Shown piece by piece: positions 1 through 7,455 of a DNA stretch of 41,080 bases. The first letter of the stretch is position 1. Every line of letters begins with the position of its first letter. The stretch is from Prevotella sp. GTDB lineage: Bacteria; Bacteroidota; Bacteroidia; Bacteroidales; Bacteroidaceae. The position numbers and the translations under genes were made by a program. Location of the stretch: contig JALFCG010000175.1 of assembly GCA_022771265.1 (NCBI GenBank), positions 1-41,080 of the forward strand. Reading direction: 5' to 3'. Under the pieces are notes generated by a model, which did not search any database, was not told the DNA's origin, and worked only from the letters and a program-made list of their open reading frames with translations.

Positions 1-407
1 CCGGCTACGGTGATGAGTGAGAGCAGTAGCTCGGTCCACGAAATCTTCCTCTTGAATATTATCGGTTCGAAGATGGCGGTGAAGAAGCCTACGAGGGCAA
101 AACATACCACGCCTATCGACACGTTGCTTGCCTTGATGGAACAGTAGAACAGCATCCAGTGTAGGCCGAGCAAAGCCCCGCATCCGGCAATCTGGAAAAA
201 CTTCTTCCAGCCTACACGGGGAAGTCCGGTGAACACGATGAGTATCAGTGTGGTGAAAAACATCCTGTACCATACAATGTCAACCTCGTTAAGAGTGATG
301 AGCTTTCCGAACAAGCCTGTGAAGCCTGCCAGTACCACGCTGAGGTGGAGCTGGACGAACGCCTTGCGGTTAGTCGCGGCTGTTGTTGTTATTTCCGATT
401 CTTTCAT
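1..407 (-). CDS. DMT/EamA-family transporter, C-terminus cut off by window edge
   Basis: The leftward reading frame starts at an ATG (complement of 405-407) and runs open to the window edge, giving 135 residues. The protein begins MKESEITTTAATNRKAF and then shows at least four hydrophobic segments (around residues 17-30, 45-60, 72-92 and 96-112), typical of the first EamA repeat of drug/metabolite transporters of the inner membrane. The pattern of a short polar N-terminus, LHLSVVLAGFTGLFGKLI and a later LLGLHWMLFYCSIKASNVS is what EamA proteins of Bacteroidetes look like; the transported substrate cannot be inferred. It lies 31 bases downstream of the phosphate butyryltransferase gene on the same strand, so it may be co-transcribed with it. 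The second EamA repeat lies outside the window. Confidence 0.8.
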   Translation of the reverse strand, partial: MKESEITTTAATNRKAFVQLHLSVVLAGFTGLFGKLITLNEVDIVWYRMFFTTLILIVFTGLPRVGWKKFFQIAGCGALLGLHWMLFYCSIKASNVSIGVVCFALVGFFTAIFEPIIFKRKISWTELLLSLITVA

Positions 408-438
408 TTTTGTTATGTTGATATATTGTTTTTGTTTC

Positions 439-1359
439 TTACTCCCCAAGACGGCAGACGAGGGCGAGGCTGAGGAATTTTGAGTCAACAGTGTCAGCCC
501 TTGACGACACTATAACCGGCACATCAGTGCCTTCGAGCCATCCTGCAGTGGTGGCATTGGCGAAAAGGCTTATGGTCTTGTAGAACGTGTTGCCGCTTTC
601 GATGTTGGGGAATATCAGCACGTCGGCATTGCCCACGACCGATGACGTGATGCCCTTGATGGCACCGCTCTCGGCGTCGCAAGCCGTCTTCACGTCCATC
701 GGTCCTCCAATGTTCACTTCCCCGTAGCGTCCTTCCTTTGCCCGTTGGATAATCTCCTGATAGTGCAAGGTGTGCTCAAACTTCGCGTTGTTCTTTTCCG
801 AAAAGTGTATTAGTGCGATGTTAGGCTTCTTCACTCCGAGCTTCCTTGCTGCCTGTGCGCAGTAGCCCACGATTGCGTCAAACTGTTCGAGTGCCGGTCG
901 TGGAATGACCGCTGCATCGGAGAACATCAGCGGTTTCTTGTAGGATGGTATGGAAGTCACGGCAATGTGTGTCATCACCTTTCCTTTCTTCAGTATGCCA
1001 CGCTCCTTGTCGAGGGCGGCACGTAGCAGCACGTCGGTGTTGATTGTACCCTTCATCAGTATGTCCGCCTTCCCGCTCTTCGCCATCTTCACCGCTTTAG
1101 CCGCGGCATCCTCTTGGCTGTCGCATTCTACGGTTTCCACTTCCGACGGGAACCTCCTTTCCATGTCCTTTGCCCAAGAGTCTGTCTTGTCGGCAATGAA
1201 GAGTGAAAACGATGCTATGCCCTGTTTTAGTGCCCTTTCCACCGTTTCTTTTGTATGTCCGTCGTGTGGGCACGCCAGTGCTATTCTTTTTTTTCTGCCA
1301 GTGTTGTCCGGCAAGAATGTAATAATGTCTTTTTGTTCCATATCAATTAATCTTGCCAT
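439..1359 (-). CDS. ptb: phosphate butyryltransferase
   Basis: A 306-residue cytoplasmic enzyme of the phosphate acetyl/butyryltransferase family, which moves an acyl group from CoA to phosphate (butyryl-CoA to butyryl-phosphate). The length fits Ptb (about 300 residues) rather than the longer Pta. Visible family blocks are RIALACPHDGHTKETV near the N-terminus, ADILMKGTINTDVLLRA near residue 100, a GGPMDVKTACD block near 220 and FPNIESGNTFYKTI near 250, matching the PTA_PTB fold. Its product is the substrate of the butyrate kinase encoded at 1839-2927, so the pair would make ATP from butyryl-CoA or branched acyl-CoA. An internal ATG at 1339-1341 (MEQKD) is an alternative start. Unusually, an oppositely oriented lipoprotein gene sits between the two enzyme genes. 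Confidence 0.9.
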   Translation of the reverse strand: MARLIDMEQKDIITFLPDNTGRKKRIALACPHDGHTKETVERALKQGIASFSLFIADKTDSWAKDMERRFPSEVETVECDSQEDAAAKAVKMAKSGKADILMKGTINTDVLLRAALDKERGILKKGKVMTHIAVTSIPSYKKPLMFSDAAVIPRPALEQFDAIVGYCAQAARKLGVKKPNIALIHFSEKNNAKFEHTLHYQEIIQRAKEGRYGEVNIGGPMDVKTACDAESGAIKGITSSVVGNADVLIFPNIESGNTFYKTISLFANATTAGWLEGTDVPVIVSSRADTVDSKFLSLALVCRLGE

Positions 1360-1383
1360 TTTGCAATGAAAAACTCTGTTTTA

Positions 1384-1415
1384 TTTGCATCAACGAAATA
1401 ATAACGTTATATTTG
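1384..1415 (+). promoter_or_regulatory. Bacteroidetes-type promoter for the lipoprotein gene
   Basis: TTTG at 1384-1387 and TATATTTG at 1408-1415 are separated by exactly 20 nt. This matches the primary-sigma consensus of Bacteroidetes (-33 TTTG, -7 TAnnTTTG). The start codon of the lipoprotein lies 39 bases further on. Confidence 0.75.
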
Positions 1416-1454
1416 TAGCGATAATTTTTGTATAACATATATATTATTTACTTT

Positions 1455-1829
1455 ATGAAAAAATCATTGATTCTTTGTTTTGCAGTTGTTTGCTGCATTC
1501 TCACGTCAGTAGCATTCACTTCTTGTAGTGACGACGATTCTTCAGACTTTGTCGCTTATACCGTGAATCCTAAGGGAGGCATGTCTTTGGACAAAATGAT
1601 GCTGAACCTTCAGATTTGCGAGAAGATGCGTGATGCTATCAAGGCGAGCTTCGGAGATGCCGTCGTGTATTCCCGCGACGATGCAAAAGCCATCAAGGCT
1701 TGTGACAAGGTGGCTGAAGAGTATAGGAACGTCAATGCCGGAACCATCGAACTTTACGTGTCGACACCAAGCTCTGATCCTGACAACATCCCGACTACCA
1801 CGGTGAAGACTTATACTTTCCCATTCTAA
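1455..1829 (+). CDS. surface-type lipoprotein of unknown function
   Basis: A 124-residue protein starting MKKSLILCFAVVCCILTS with a lipoprotein signal peptide and the acylated cysteine at residue 24 (AFTSC). The residues after the cysteine (SDDDSSD) resemble the acidic lipoprotein export signal described for Bacteroides, so it probably sits on the cell surface. The rest is a small soluble domain (YTVNPKGGMSLDKMMLNLQICEKM and on) that I cannot assign to a family. The start at 1455 was preferred over an in-frame ATG 27 bases upstream because it begins the signal peptide directly and the upstream one would lie too close to the predicted transcription start. It is convergent with butyrate kinase, with only 9 bases between stop codons, and divergent from ptb. 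Confidence 0.8.
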   Translation: MKKSLILCFAVVCCILTSVAFTSCSDDDSSDFVAYTVNPKGGMSLDKMMLNLQICEKMRDAIKASFGDAVVYSRDDAKAIKACDKVAEEYRNVNAGTIELYVSTPSSDPDNIPTTTVKTYTFPF

Positions 1830-1838
1830 GCAAGGTAT

Positions 1839-2927
1839 TTATTCATACATCTTTATTTCCAGTTCGCCTCTCAATGCCCCGAGAGCGTTGTAGGCGAGTG
1901 ATTCTATCTCGTTTTCGCCAGGTGTCACCGTGACGGGAGCGAGATAGTTCGTTTTTTTCTTCAGCATCTCCATGCAGAAGGTGCTGTGGGCTATTCCTCC
2001 GGTCAGGATGATGGCGTCAACGTTTCCGTCGAGTGCCACATACATGGCTCCTATCTGTTTTGCCACAGTGTAAACCATGGCTTCGAGCAGGGTCTTGAAC
2101 GGCTCTTCTCCTTTTTCTGCTTCCGCAGCTATGGTAATCATGTCGTTGGTGCCGAGATATGCGGTCATTCCGCCTCTCCCGTGTATCATCTTCTTTATCT
2201 GCGTCTTGCTGTAGCGTCCGCTGAAGCAGAGGTCAACGAGCTGCCCTGCGGGAAGTGTGCCGGCACGTTCGGTGGAGAAGGGACCTTCGCCGTCGAGAGC
2301 GTTGTTCACGTCGATGACGCGGCCGTGGCGATGGGCGCTCACGGAAATGCCTCCCCCGATGTGCGCCACAATAAGGTTAAGTTCTTCATAGGCCTTTCCT
2401 TTCGACGATGCATAGCGCCTCGACACGGCTTTGCTGTTTAATGCGTGGAATACTGACTTGCGGCGTATTTCGGGAATGCCCGTATAGCGTGCCACTTCGT
2501 CAAGTTCATCAACTACCACGGGGTCTGCGATGAACGCCTGGCAATGACATTCCTTGGCGAGTTCGTCGGCAAGTAGTCCTCCGAGGTTGCATGCGTGGTC
2601 CATGTCAGCGTTCCTAAGGTCGTGTTTCATTTTCTCGTTCACCCGATAGATGCCTCCTTCAAGAGGCTTGAGCAGCCCTCCCCTTGCTATTACCGCGTCG
2701 AAATCGATATCGATGCCCGACTCCGAGAGCTTTTTCCTTATAAAGTCCATCCGGTATTCGTATTGTTCCGCCGCCGAGTGGAATTGGTTCAGTTCTTTTA
2801 CGGGGTGGTGTGCTCCCGCCATCCATGTAGGCTTGCCGTTGTCGTATAAGGCGAGTTTGGTAGAGGTTGACCCAGGGTTGATGACCAACACTCTCGTGGA
2901 GGCGCGAAAAGTGCCTGTTTGATTCAT
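1839..2927 (-). CDS. buk: butyrate kinase
   Basis: A 362-residue acetokinase-family enzyme (ASKHA fold) that phosphorylates butyrate or, in the catabolic direction, makes ATP from butyryl-phosphate. The phosphate-1 loop VLVINPGSTSTKLALYDNG is near residue 14, the family block NLIVAHIGGGISVSAH near 185 and ILTGGIAHS near 310. The length is typical of Buk and shorter than acetate kinase. It acts with the Ptb at 439-1359. A single -7-like element lies just upstream at 2947-2954. Its 3' end is 9 bases from the stop of the convergent lipoprotein gene, leaving no room for a terminator. Confidence 0.92.
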   Translation of the reverse strand: MNQTGTFRASTRVLVINPGSTSTKLALYDNGKPTWMAGAHHPVKELNQFHSAAEQYEYRMDFIRKKLSESGIDIDFDAVIARGGLLKPLEGGIYRVNEKMKHDLRNADMDHACNLGGLLADELAKECHCQAFIADPVVVDELDEVARYTGIPEIRRKSVFHALNSKAVSRRYASSKGKAYEELNLIVAHIGGGISVSAHRHGRVIDVNNALDGEGPFSTERAGTLPAGQLVDLCFSGRYSKTQIKKMIHGRGGMTAYLGTNDMITIAAEAEKGEEPFKTLLEAMVYTVAKQIGAMYVALDGNVDAIILTGGIAHSTFCMEMLKKKTNYLAPVTVTPGENEIESLAYNALGALRGELEIKMYE

Positions 2928-2946
2928 AGTATATTATTTTTGGGTG

Positions 2947-2954
2947 CAAACTTA
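2947..2954 (-). promoter_or_regulatory. putative -7 element for buk
   Basis: Read leftward the bases are TAAGTTTG, a match to TAnnTTTG, 20 bases before the buk start codon. No clear TTTG is seen at the expected upstream distance, so this is a half-site call. Confidence 0.4.
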
Positions 2955-3018
2955 CATAAAATATCTGATATTGATAGTTAATTTCTTATAAAACCACTAA
3001 TTTTGCGGAAAAAAGCAG

Positions 3019-3026
3019 TAAATTTG
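3019..3026 (+). promoter_or_regulatory. putative -7 element for the tsaB-murA-rseP gene run
   Basis: TAAATTTG matches TAnnTTTG and lies 28 bases before the tsaB start. The only upstream TTTG (3002-3005) is 13 nt away, shorter than the usual spacing of about 20, so only the -7 half is supported. Confidence 0.45.
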
Positions 3027-3054
3027 CGACTTGATAATAAGAGTAACACAATTT

Positions 3055-3762
3055 ATGTCGTGTATTTTACATATTGAAACAAGCACCAACGTGTGTTCGG
3101 TGGCCGTTTCTGAGGACGGTCAGTGCATTTTCAGCAAGGAAGATTTGAAAGGCCCGAATCATGCCGTGTCCTTGGGGTCGTTTGTCGATGAGGCGCTCTC
3201 GTTTGCCGACAGCCATGCCATACCGGTCGATGCCGTTGCCGTCAGCTCCGGTCCCGGCTCTTATACGGGGTTGAGAATAGGAGTGTCAATGGCAAAGGGA
3301 GTTTGCTACGGCCATGGCATTAAGCTCCTTTCTGTCCCAACGCTGAAGCTGATGTGCGTACCGGTGCTCCTGAGGGAACTTGCCGACGACAACGCGCTGC
3401 TTTGTCCGATGATTGACGCAAGAAGGATGGAAGTCTATGCAGCACTCTTTGACCGGTCGTTGAAGGAGGTGCGCCCGACCCAGGCCGATGTGGTTGACGC
3501 CGACACCTACAAGGAATACCTCGACGCCCGACCTGTATATTTCTTTGGCAACGGAGCTGAGAAATGCCGTGAGGTCATCACCCATCCCAATGCTCACTTT
3601 ATCCCTGACATTTACCCCCTGGCAAAATGGATGATGCCTTTGGCGGAGAAGAAGATGCTGGACGGACAATGTGAGGACGTGGCCTATTTCGTGCCCTTCT
3701 ACCTAAAGGATTTTGTCGCGAAGAAGCCGAAGGACCTGTTGGGAGTGAAGAGTGAAGAATAA
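3055..3762 (+). CDS. tsaB: tRNA threonylcarbamoyladenosine biosynthesis protein TsaB
   Basis: A 235-residue ASKHA-fold protein. TsaB pairs with TsaD and TsaE to put the t6A modification at position 37 of ANN-decoding tRNAs. The opening CILHIETSTNVCSVAVS is the family phosphate-1 motif, and VDAVAVSSGPGSYTGLRIG is the classic TsaB/TsaD signature. MSCILHI at 3055 was chosen over the ATG 24 bases upstream because TsaB proteins begin immediately before the ILxIETS strand. The last codons, encoding VKSEE, are made of the 15-base word TGAAGAGTGAAGAAT (3746-3760), which also occurs after amtB at 32518-32532; the tail may therefore be repeat-derived. It is the first gene of a closely spaced rightward run; the next start is 18 bases after its stop. 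Confidence 0.93.
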   Translation: MSCILHIETSTNVCSVAVSEDGQCIFSKEDLKGPNHAVSLGSFVDEALSFADSHAIPVDAVAVSSGPGSYTGLRIGVSMAKGVCYGHGIKLLSVPTLKLMCVPVLLRELADDNALLCPMIDARRMEVYAALFDRSLKEVRPTQADVVDADTYKEYLDARPVYFFGNGAEKCREVITHPNAHFIPDIYPLAKWMMPLAEKKMLDGQCEDVAYFVPFYLKDFVAKKPKDLLGVKSEE

Positions 3763-3780
3763 GCAGAAAAAAAAGAAACA

Positions 3781-4392
3781 ATGAAAATAGAAGGATTAGA
3801 CTATAACACTAAGAGAGAAGACCTCGTGTTGCCAGAATACGGTCGCGAGATACAGAACATGGTTGACCATGCCATTACCCTGCCCGACAGGAACGAGCGG
3901 CTGCGTTGCGCGAAAACGATAGTCAAGATGATGGCTACTAAATCGCCCCAGATACTTGAAGACAAAGAGTTTGAGAAGACCCTCTGGGATCATCTCTATC
4001 TCATCGGTCGCCATAAGCTCGACATCGACTGGCCTTTCGACACCACAGAGGCTGAACGCATCTTGTCGAAACCAGACCCTATGCCCATTCCCGGCAAGGG
4101 AACAAGTGTGAAACTGCGTCACTACGGACGCCTCGTTCAGGAACTGCTCGAGAAACTCAAGGCCATGCAGCCGGGACCGGAGCGCGACCAGCTCACGTCG
4201 CTCACCGCCAACCAGATGAAACGTGACCTCGTCAATTGGGGGCACGGTTCTATGGACAACGAAAAGGTGGCTGACGACTTGGCGCGACTGACCGACGGCA
4301 TCATACAGCTCGACCTTCAGAATTTCGTGTTTGAGAAAGTACAGCCACTAAACGGCTTGCAGCAGAACGGCAGGAAAAAGAAAAAGAAGTAA
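3781..4392 (+). CDS. DUF4290 family protein
   Basis: A 203-residue soluble protein without signal peptide or membrane segment. The N-terminal GLDYNTKREDLVLPEYGREIQNMV block and the following ITLPDRNERLRCAKTIVKMM are typical of DUF4290, a family restricted to Bacteroidetes and of unknown function. The C-terminus ends in a highly basic run (NGRKKKKK), suggestive of nucleic-acid or ribosome contact, though this is inference. It sits between tsaB (18 bases) and murA (14 bases), so it is almost certainly co-transcribed with them. The steady linkage to murA and rimM suggests a housekeeping role. Confidence 0.85.
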   Translation: MKIEGLDYNTKREDLVLPEYGREIQNMVDHAITLPDRNERLRCAKTIVKMMATKSPQILEDKEFEKTLWDHLYLIGRHKLDIDWPFDTTEAERILSKPDPMPIPGKGTSVKLRHYGRLVQELLEKLKAMQPGPERDQLTSLTANQMKRDLVNWGHGSMDNEKVADDLARLTDGIIQLDLQNFVFEKVQPLNGLQQNGRKKKKK

Positions 4393-4406
4393 CATCACAC
4401 CCCATT

Positions 4407-5711
4407 ATGGCAGCATTCATCATCGACGGCGGACATCCGCTCAGCGGAACCATAACACCACAAGGAGCGAAAAATGAGGCTCTTGAGGTCATTTGTGCCA
4501 CCCTGTTGACCCCGGAGAAGGTAGTGATTGAAAACATTCCCGACATTCGTGACGTCAACAATCTAATCATGTTGTTGAAGGACATCGGCGTGAAGGTGGA
4601 GAAACTGGAGGCTAACAAATATTCTTTCCAGGCCGACGACCTTAACCTTGACTATCTGGAAAGCGACGAGTTTGTCAAGAAGTGCTCCTCGTTGCGGGGC
4701 AGTGTGCTGATGATCGGCCCTCTGCTGGCGCGTTTCCATAAGGCTATAATAGCTAAGCCCGGTGGCGACAAGATAGGGCGCCGCCGACTCGACACCCACT
4801 TTCTCGGCTTCAAGTGCCTTGGGGCGAAGTTCCGCCATCTCGACGACCGTAACGTCTATGAGATTGGTGCCGAAAAGCTCACGGGATGTTACATGCTTCT
4901 CGACGAGGCTTCGGTGACAGGAACGGCAAATATCATCATGGCAGCCGTCCTGGCAGAGGGGACAACCACCATCTACAATGCTGCCTGCGAACCTTATATC
5001 CAGCAACTCTGCAAGATGCTTGGACGTATGGGGGCGCGCATAAGTGGAATAGCAAGCAACCTGCTCGTCATCGAAGGCGTGGAGTCGCTCAAGGGAACCG
5101 ACCACCGCGTGCTCCCCGACATGATTGAGGTTGGCTCGTTCATCGGCATGGCTGCTATGGTCGGCGACGGCATAAGGATTAAGGATGTGTCGGTGGCTAA
5201 CCTTGGCATCATCCCCGACGCCTTCCGACGTCTTGGAGTGCAGATTGACATCGATGGCGACGACCTCTTCATTCCACACCAGAAGCACTACGTGGTAGAT
5301 ACGTTCATCGACGGCACAATAATGACACTTTCTGACGCTCCTTGGCCTGGACTGACCCCCGACCTCTTGTCGGTGCTCATCGTCGTTGCCACTCAGGGTC
5401 GCGGAAGCGTGCTGTTCCATCAAAAGATGTTTGAAAGCAGGTTGTTCTTCGTCGATAAGCTCATCGACATGGGAGCGCAGATAATACTCTGCGACCCTCA
5501 CAGGGCTGTCGTCGTCGGTCACGACCATCAGGTGACGCTAAGGGGTGGCCGTATGGCAAGTCCCGACATTCGCGCCGGTATCGCGCTGCTCATCGCCGCC
5601 ATGAGTGCCAACGGAAAGAGCCGAATAGACAATATCGAGCAAATCGATCGCGGTTATGAGAACATTGAAGCCCGACTGAATGCGCTGGGCGCGAAAATTG
5701 AAAGAGTGTAG
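4407..5711 (+). CDS. murA: UDP-N-acetylglucosamine 1-carboxyvinyltransferase MurA, with Asp at the fosfomycin-target position
   Basis: A 434-residue cytoplasmic enzyme for the first committed step of peptidoglycan synthesis: transfer of enolpyruvate from PEP to UDP-GlcNAc. The substrate-binding motif PQGAKNEAL is at residues 18-26 and the conserved LLPxxxxGRG-like C-terminal half is intact. The active-site loop reads KPGGDKIGRRRLD; the residue equivalent to E. coli Cys115 is Asp121 (codon GAC at 4767-4769). Replacement of that cysteine by aspartate is known from other bacteria to keep activity while abolishing covalent inactivation by fosfomycin. It lies 14 bases after the DUF4290 gene and is followed directly by rimM. 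Confidence 0.95.
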   Translation: MAAFIIDGGHPLSGTITPQGAKNEALEVICATLLTPEKVVIENIPDIRDVNNLIMLLKDIGVKVEKLEANKYSFQADDLNLDYLESDEFVKKCSSLRGSVLMIGPLLARFHKAIIAKPGGDKIGRRRLDTHFLGFKCLGAKFRHLDDRNVYEIGAEKLTGCYMLLDEASVTGTANIIMAAVLAEGTTTIYNAACEPYIQQLCKMLGRMGARISGIASNLLVIEGVESLKGTDHRVLPDMIEVGSFIGMAAMVGDGIRIKDVSVANLGIIPDAFRRLGVQIDIDGDDLFIPHQKHYVVDTFIDGTIMTLSDAPWPGLTPDLLSVLIVVATQGRGSVLFHQKMFESRLFFVDKLIDMGAQIILCDPHRAVVVGHDHQVTLRGGRMASPDIRAGIALLIAAMSANGKSRIDNIEQIDRGYENIEARLNALGAKIERV

Positions 5712-5723
5712 GTGACGGAAACG

Positions 5724-6227
5724 ATGATAAAGGAAAACGAAGTCTATAAGATTGGCAAGATTGGCAAACCTCATGGAGTGAAGGGGGAGGTGACGCTGAG
5801 GTTCAGCGATGACGTGTTCGACCGTGTTGACGCTGACTATCTCATCCTTGACACCGACGGAATCCTCGTGCCGTTCTTTATGGAGGAATATCGCTTCCGA
5901 AGCGACGAGGTGGCTCTTGTGAAGTTCTGCGACATTGACAACATGGAACGGGCATCGGAACTGACCGGCTGTGAGGTGTTCTTCCCAAGAAGTCTGGCCG
6001 CTGCCGACGACGGCGAATTGACCTGGAGCCAGATTGTAGGCTATGTCATTGTCGATAACGATTCCGGAAAGGTGATAGGAAAGATTGTCAGTGTCGATGA
6101 GTCAACTGTCAATGTGCTGCTTGAGACTGCCGACGGCATCCTCATCCCCGCCGCTGAAGAGTTTATCGACGACATCGACCACGAAAGCCAAAAACTCTTC
6201 ATGACCCTGCCTGAAGGTCTCGTTTAG
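5724..6227 (+). CDS. rimM: ribosome maturation factor RimM
   Basis: A 167-residue protein that helps 30S subunit maturation by binding ribosomal protein S19 and the 16S 3' domain. The N-terminal half has the RimM fingerprint VYKIGKIGKPHGVKGEVTLRF; the C-terminal half (about residues 95-165) is a PRC-barrel with GYVIVDNDSGKVIGKIVSVDE. The ATG at 5724 was chosen because family members start only a few residues before VYKIG. A GTG directly after the murA stop (5712) would add four residues and cannot be excluded. It is 12 bases from murA and 35 bases from dxr. Confidence 0.93.
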   Translation: MIKENEVYKIGKIGKPHGVKGEVTLRFSDDVFDRVDADYLILDTDGILVPFFMEEYRFRSDEVALVKFCDIDNMERASELTGCEVFFPRSLAAADDGELTWSQIVGYVIVDNDSGKVIGKIVSVDESTVNVLLETADGILIPAAEEFIDDIDHESQKLFMTLPEGLV

Positions 6228-6262
6228 TCATTTACATGCCAACATCTGTCAATAATAATATA

Positions 6263-7411
6263 ATGAAAAAACAAATAGCAATACTGGGGTCAACAGGCTC
6301 CATAGGCACACAAGCCCTCGAAGTAATCGAGGAACACAGCGACCTCTACGAAGTCTATTGCCTCACGGCAAACAATAAGGTCGAGGAACTCGCCCGCCAG
6401 GCGTTGAAGTTCAAGCCTGCGGCTGTCGTCATTGCCAACGAGGCTCACTATGACCACCTGAAGGAATTGCTTGCGCAAGCTCCCGACATTAAAGTCTATG
6501 CTGGCGCAAAAGCTCTCGACGAAATTGTTGAGGCAGGACCTGTCGATATGGTCATAACCGCTATGGTGGGCTTTGCCGGACTCTCTCCGACCATCCATGC
6601 TATCAAAGCCCGCAAGACGATCTGTCTTGCCAACCAGGAGACTCTCGTTGTGGCAGGTGCTCTCATCTGCCAGCTTGCACGTGAACATCATGCAGCCATA
6701 CTCCCTGTCGACAGCGAGCACTCGGCGATATTCCAGTCCATAGTCGGAGAGGACGACAACGAGATAGAGAAAATACTGCTCACGGCAAGTGGAGGGCCGT
6801 TCCGCAACTTCACGCTCGACCGCCTGCAAGACGTAACCAAGGCCGACGCACTCCAGCATCCCACATGGAGCATGGGCGCGAAGATTACCATCGATTCGGC
6901 TACGATGATCAACAAAGGCTTCGAGGTCATAGAGGCAAAGTGGCTCTTCGGTGTTGATGCCGATAAAATAGAGGTGCTCGTCCATCCACAGTCGATAGTC
7001 CACAGTGCCGTGCAGTTTGCCGACGGGGCAGTGAAAGCACAGCTTGGAGTACCCGACATGCGACTGCCCATTCAGTATGCCCTTTCGTTCCCGAAACGAC
7101 TCTCCCTGTCGTCGGAGCGCCTTGACCTGTTCCGCCAGCCGCTGGAGTTCTTCAAGCCCGACTTGGATAAGTTCCGGTGTCTTGCCCTGGCTTTTGAGGC
7201 TATAAAGAAAGGCGGCAATATGCCATGCATTCTCAATGCCGCTAACGAGATTGCCAATCGTGCTTTCCTTGACGGACGTTGCCGTTTCCTCCAGATTGCC
7301 GACGTGATAGAACACACGATGAACACTGTAGCCTTTGATGACAATCCCGACTACGATGTCTATGTAGCCACCGACCACGAGGCGCGCCGCATAGCGAGTG
7401 AACTGATATAA
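6263..7411 (+). CDS. dxr: 1-deoxy-D-xylulose 5-phosphate reductoisomerase
   Basis: A 382-residue NADPH enzyme of the MEP isoprenoid pathway, converting DXP to 2-C-methyl-D-erythritol 4-phosphate. The N-terminal QIAILGSTGSIGTQALEVI is the NADPH-binding loop. PVDSEHSAIFQ near residue 150 carries the metal-binding Asp and Glu, and ASGGPFR follows at about 187. The start at 6263 was preferred to an upstream ATG because KKQIAILGSTGSIG is the normal family N-terminus. DXR is itself the target of fosmidomycin. The gene is followed after 44 bases by rseP, an arrangement common in bacteria where dxr and rseP are neighbours. Confidence 0.95.
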   Translation: MKKQIAILGSTGSIGTQALEVIEEHSDLYEVYCLTANNKVEELARQALKFKPAAVVIANEAHYDHLKELLAQAPDIKVYAGAKALDEIVEAGPVDMVITAMVGFAGLSPTIHAIKARKTICLANQETLVVAGALICQLAREHHAAILPVDSEHSAIFQSIVGEDDNEIEKILLTASGGPFRNFTLDRLQDVTKADALQHPTWSMGAKITIDSATMINKGFEVIEAKWLFGVDADKIEVLVHPQSIVHSAVQFADGAVKAQLGVPDMRLPIQYALSFPKRLSLSSERLDLFRQPLEFFKPDLDKFRCLALAFEAIKKGGNMPCILNAANEIANRAFLDGRCRFLQIADVIEHTMNTVAFDDNPDYDVYVATDHEARRIASELI

Positions 7412-7455
7412 TAATTCAATATTTCAATATTACATTTTTTCAATCTTAATTAGCA

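Noticed and set aside
4563..5528. Leftward 321-residue open frame inside murA
   Set aside because: It is fully antisense to a gene with clear MurA motifs, has no promoter and its translation shows no recognisable domain.
6290..7378. Leftward 362-residue open frame inside dxr
   Set aside because: Shadow of the dxr codon pattern; dxr is certain and the antisense product looks like no known family.
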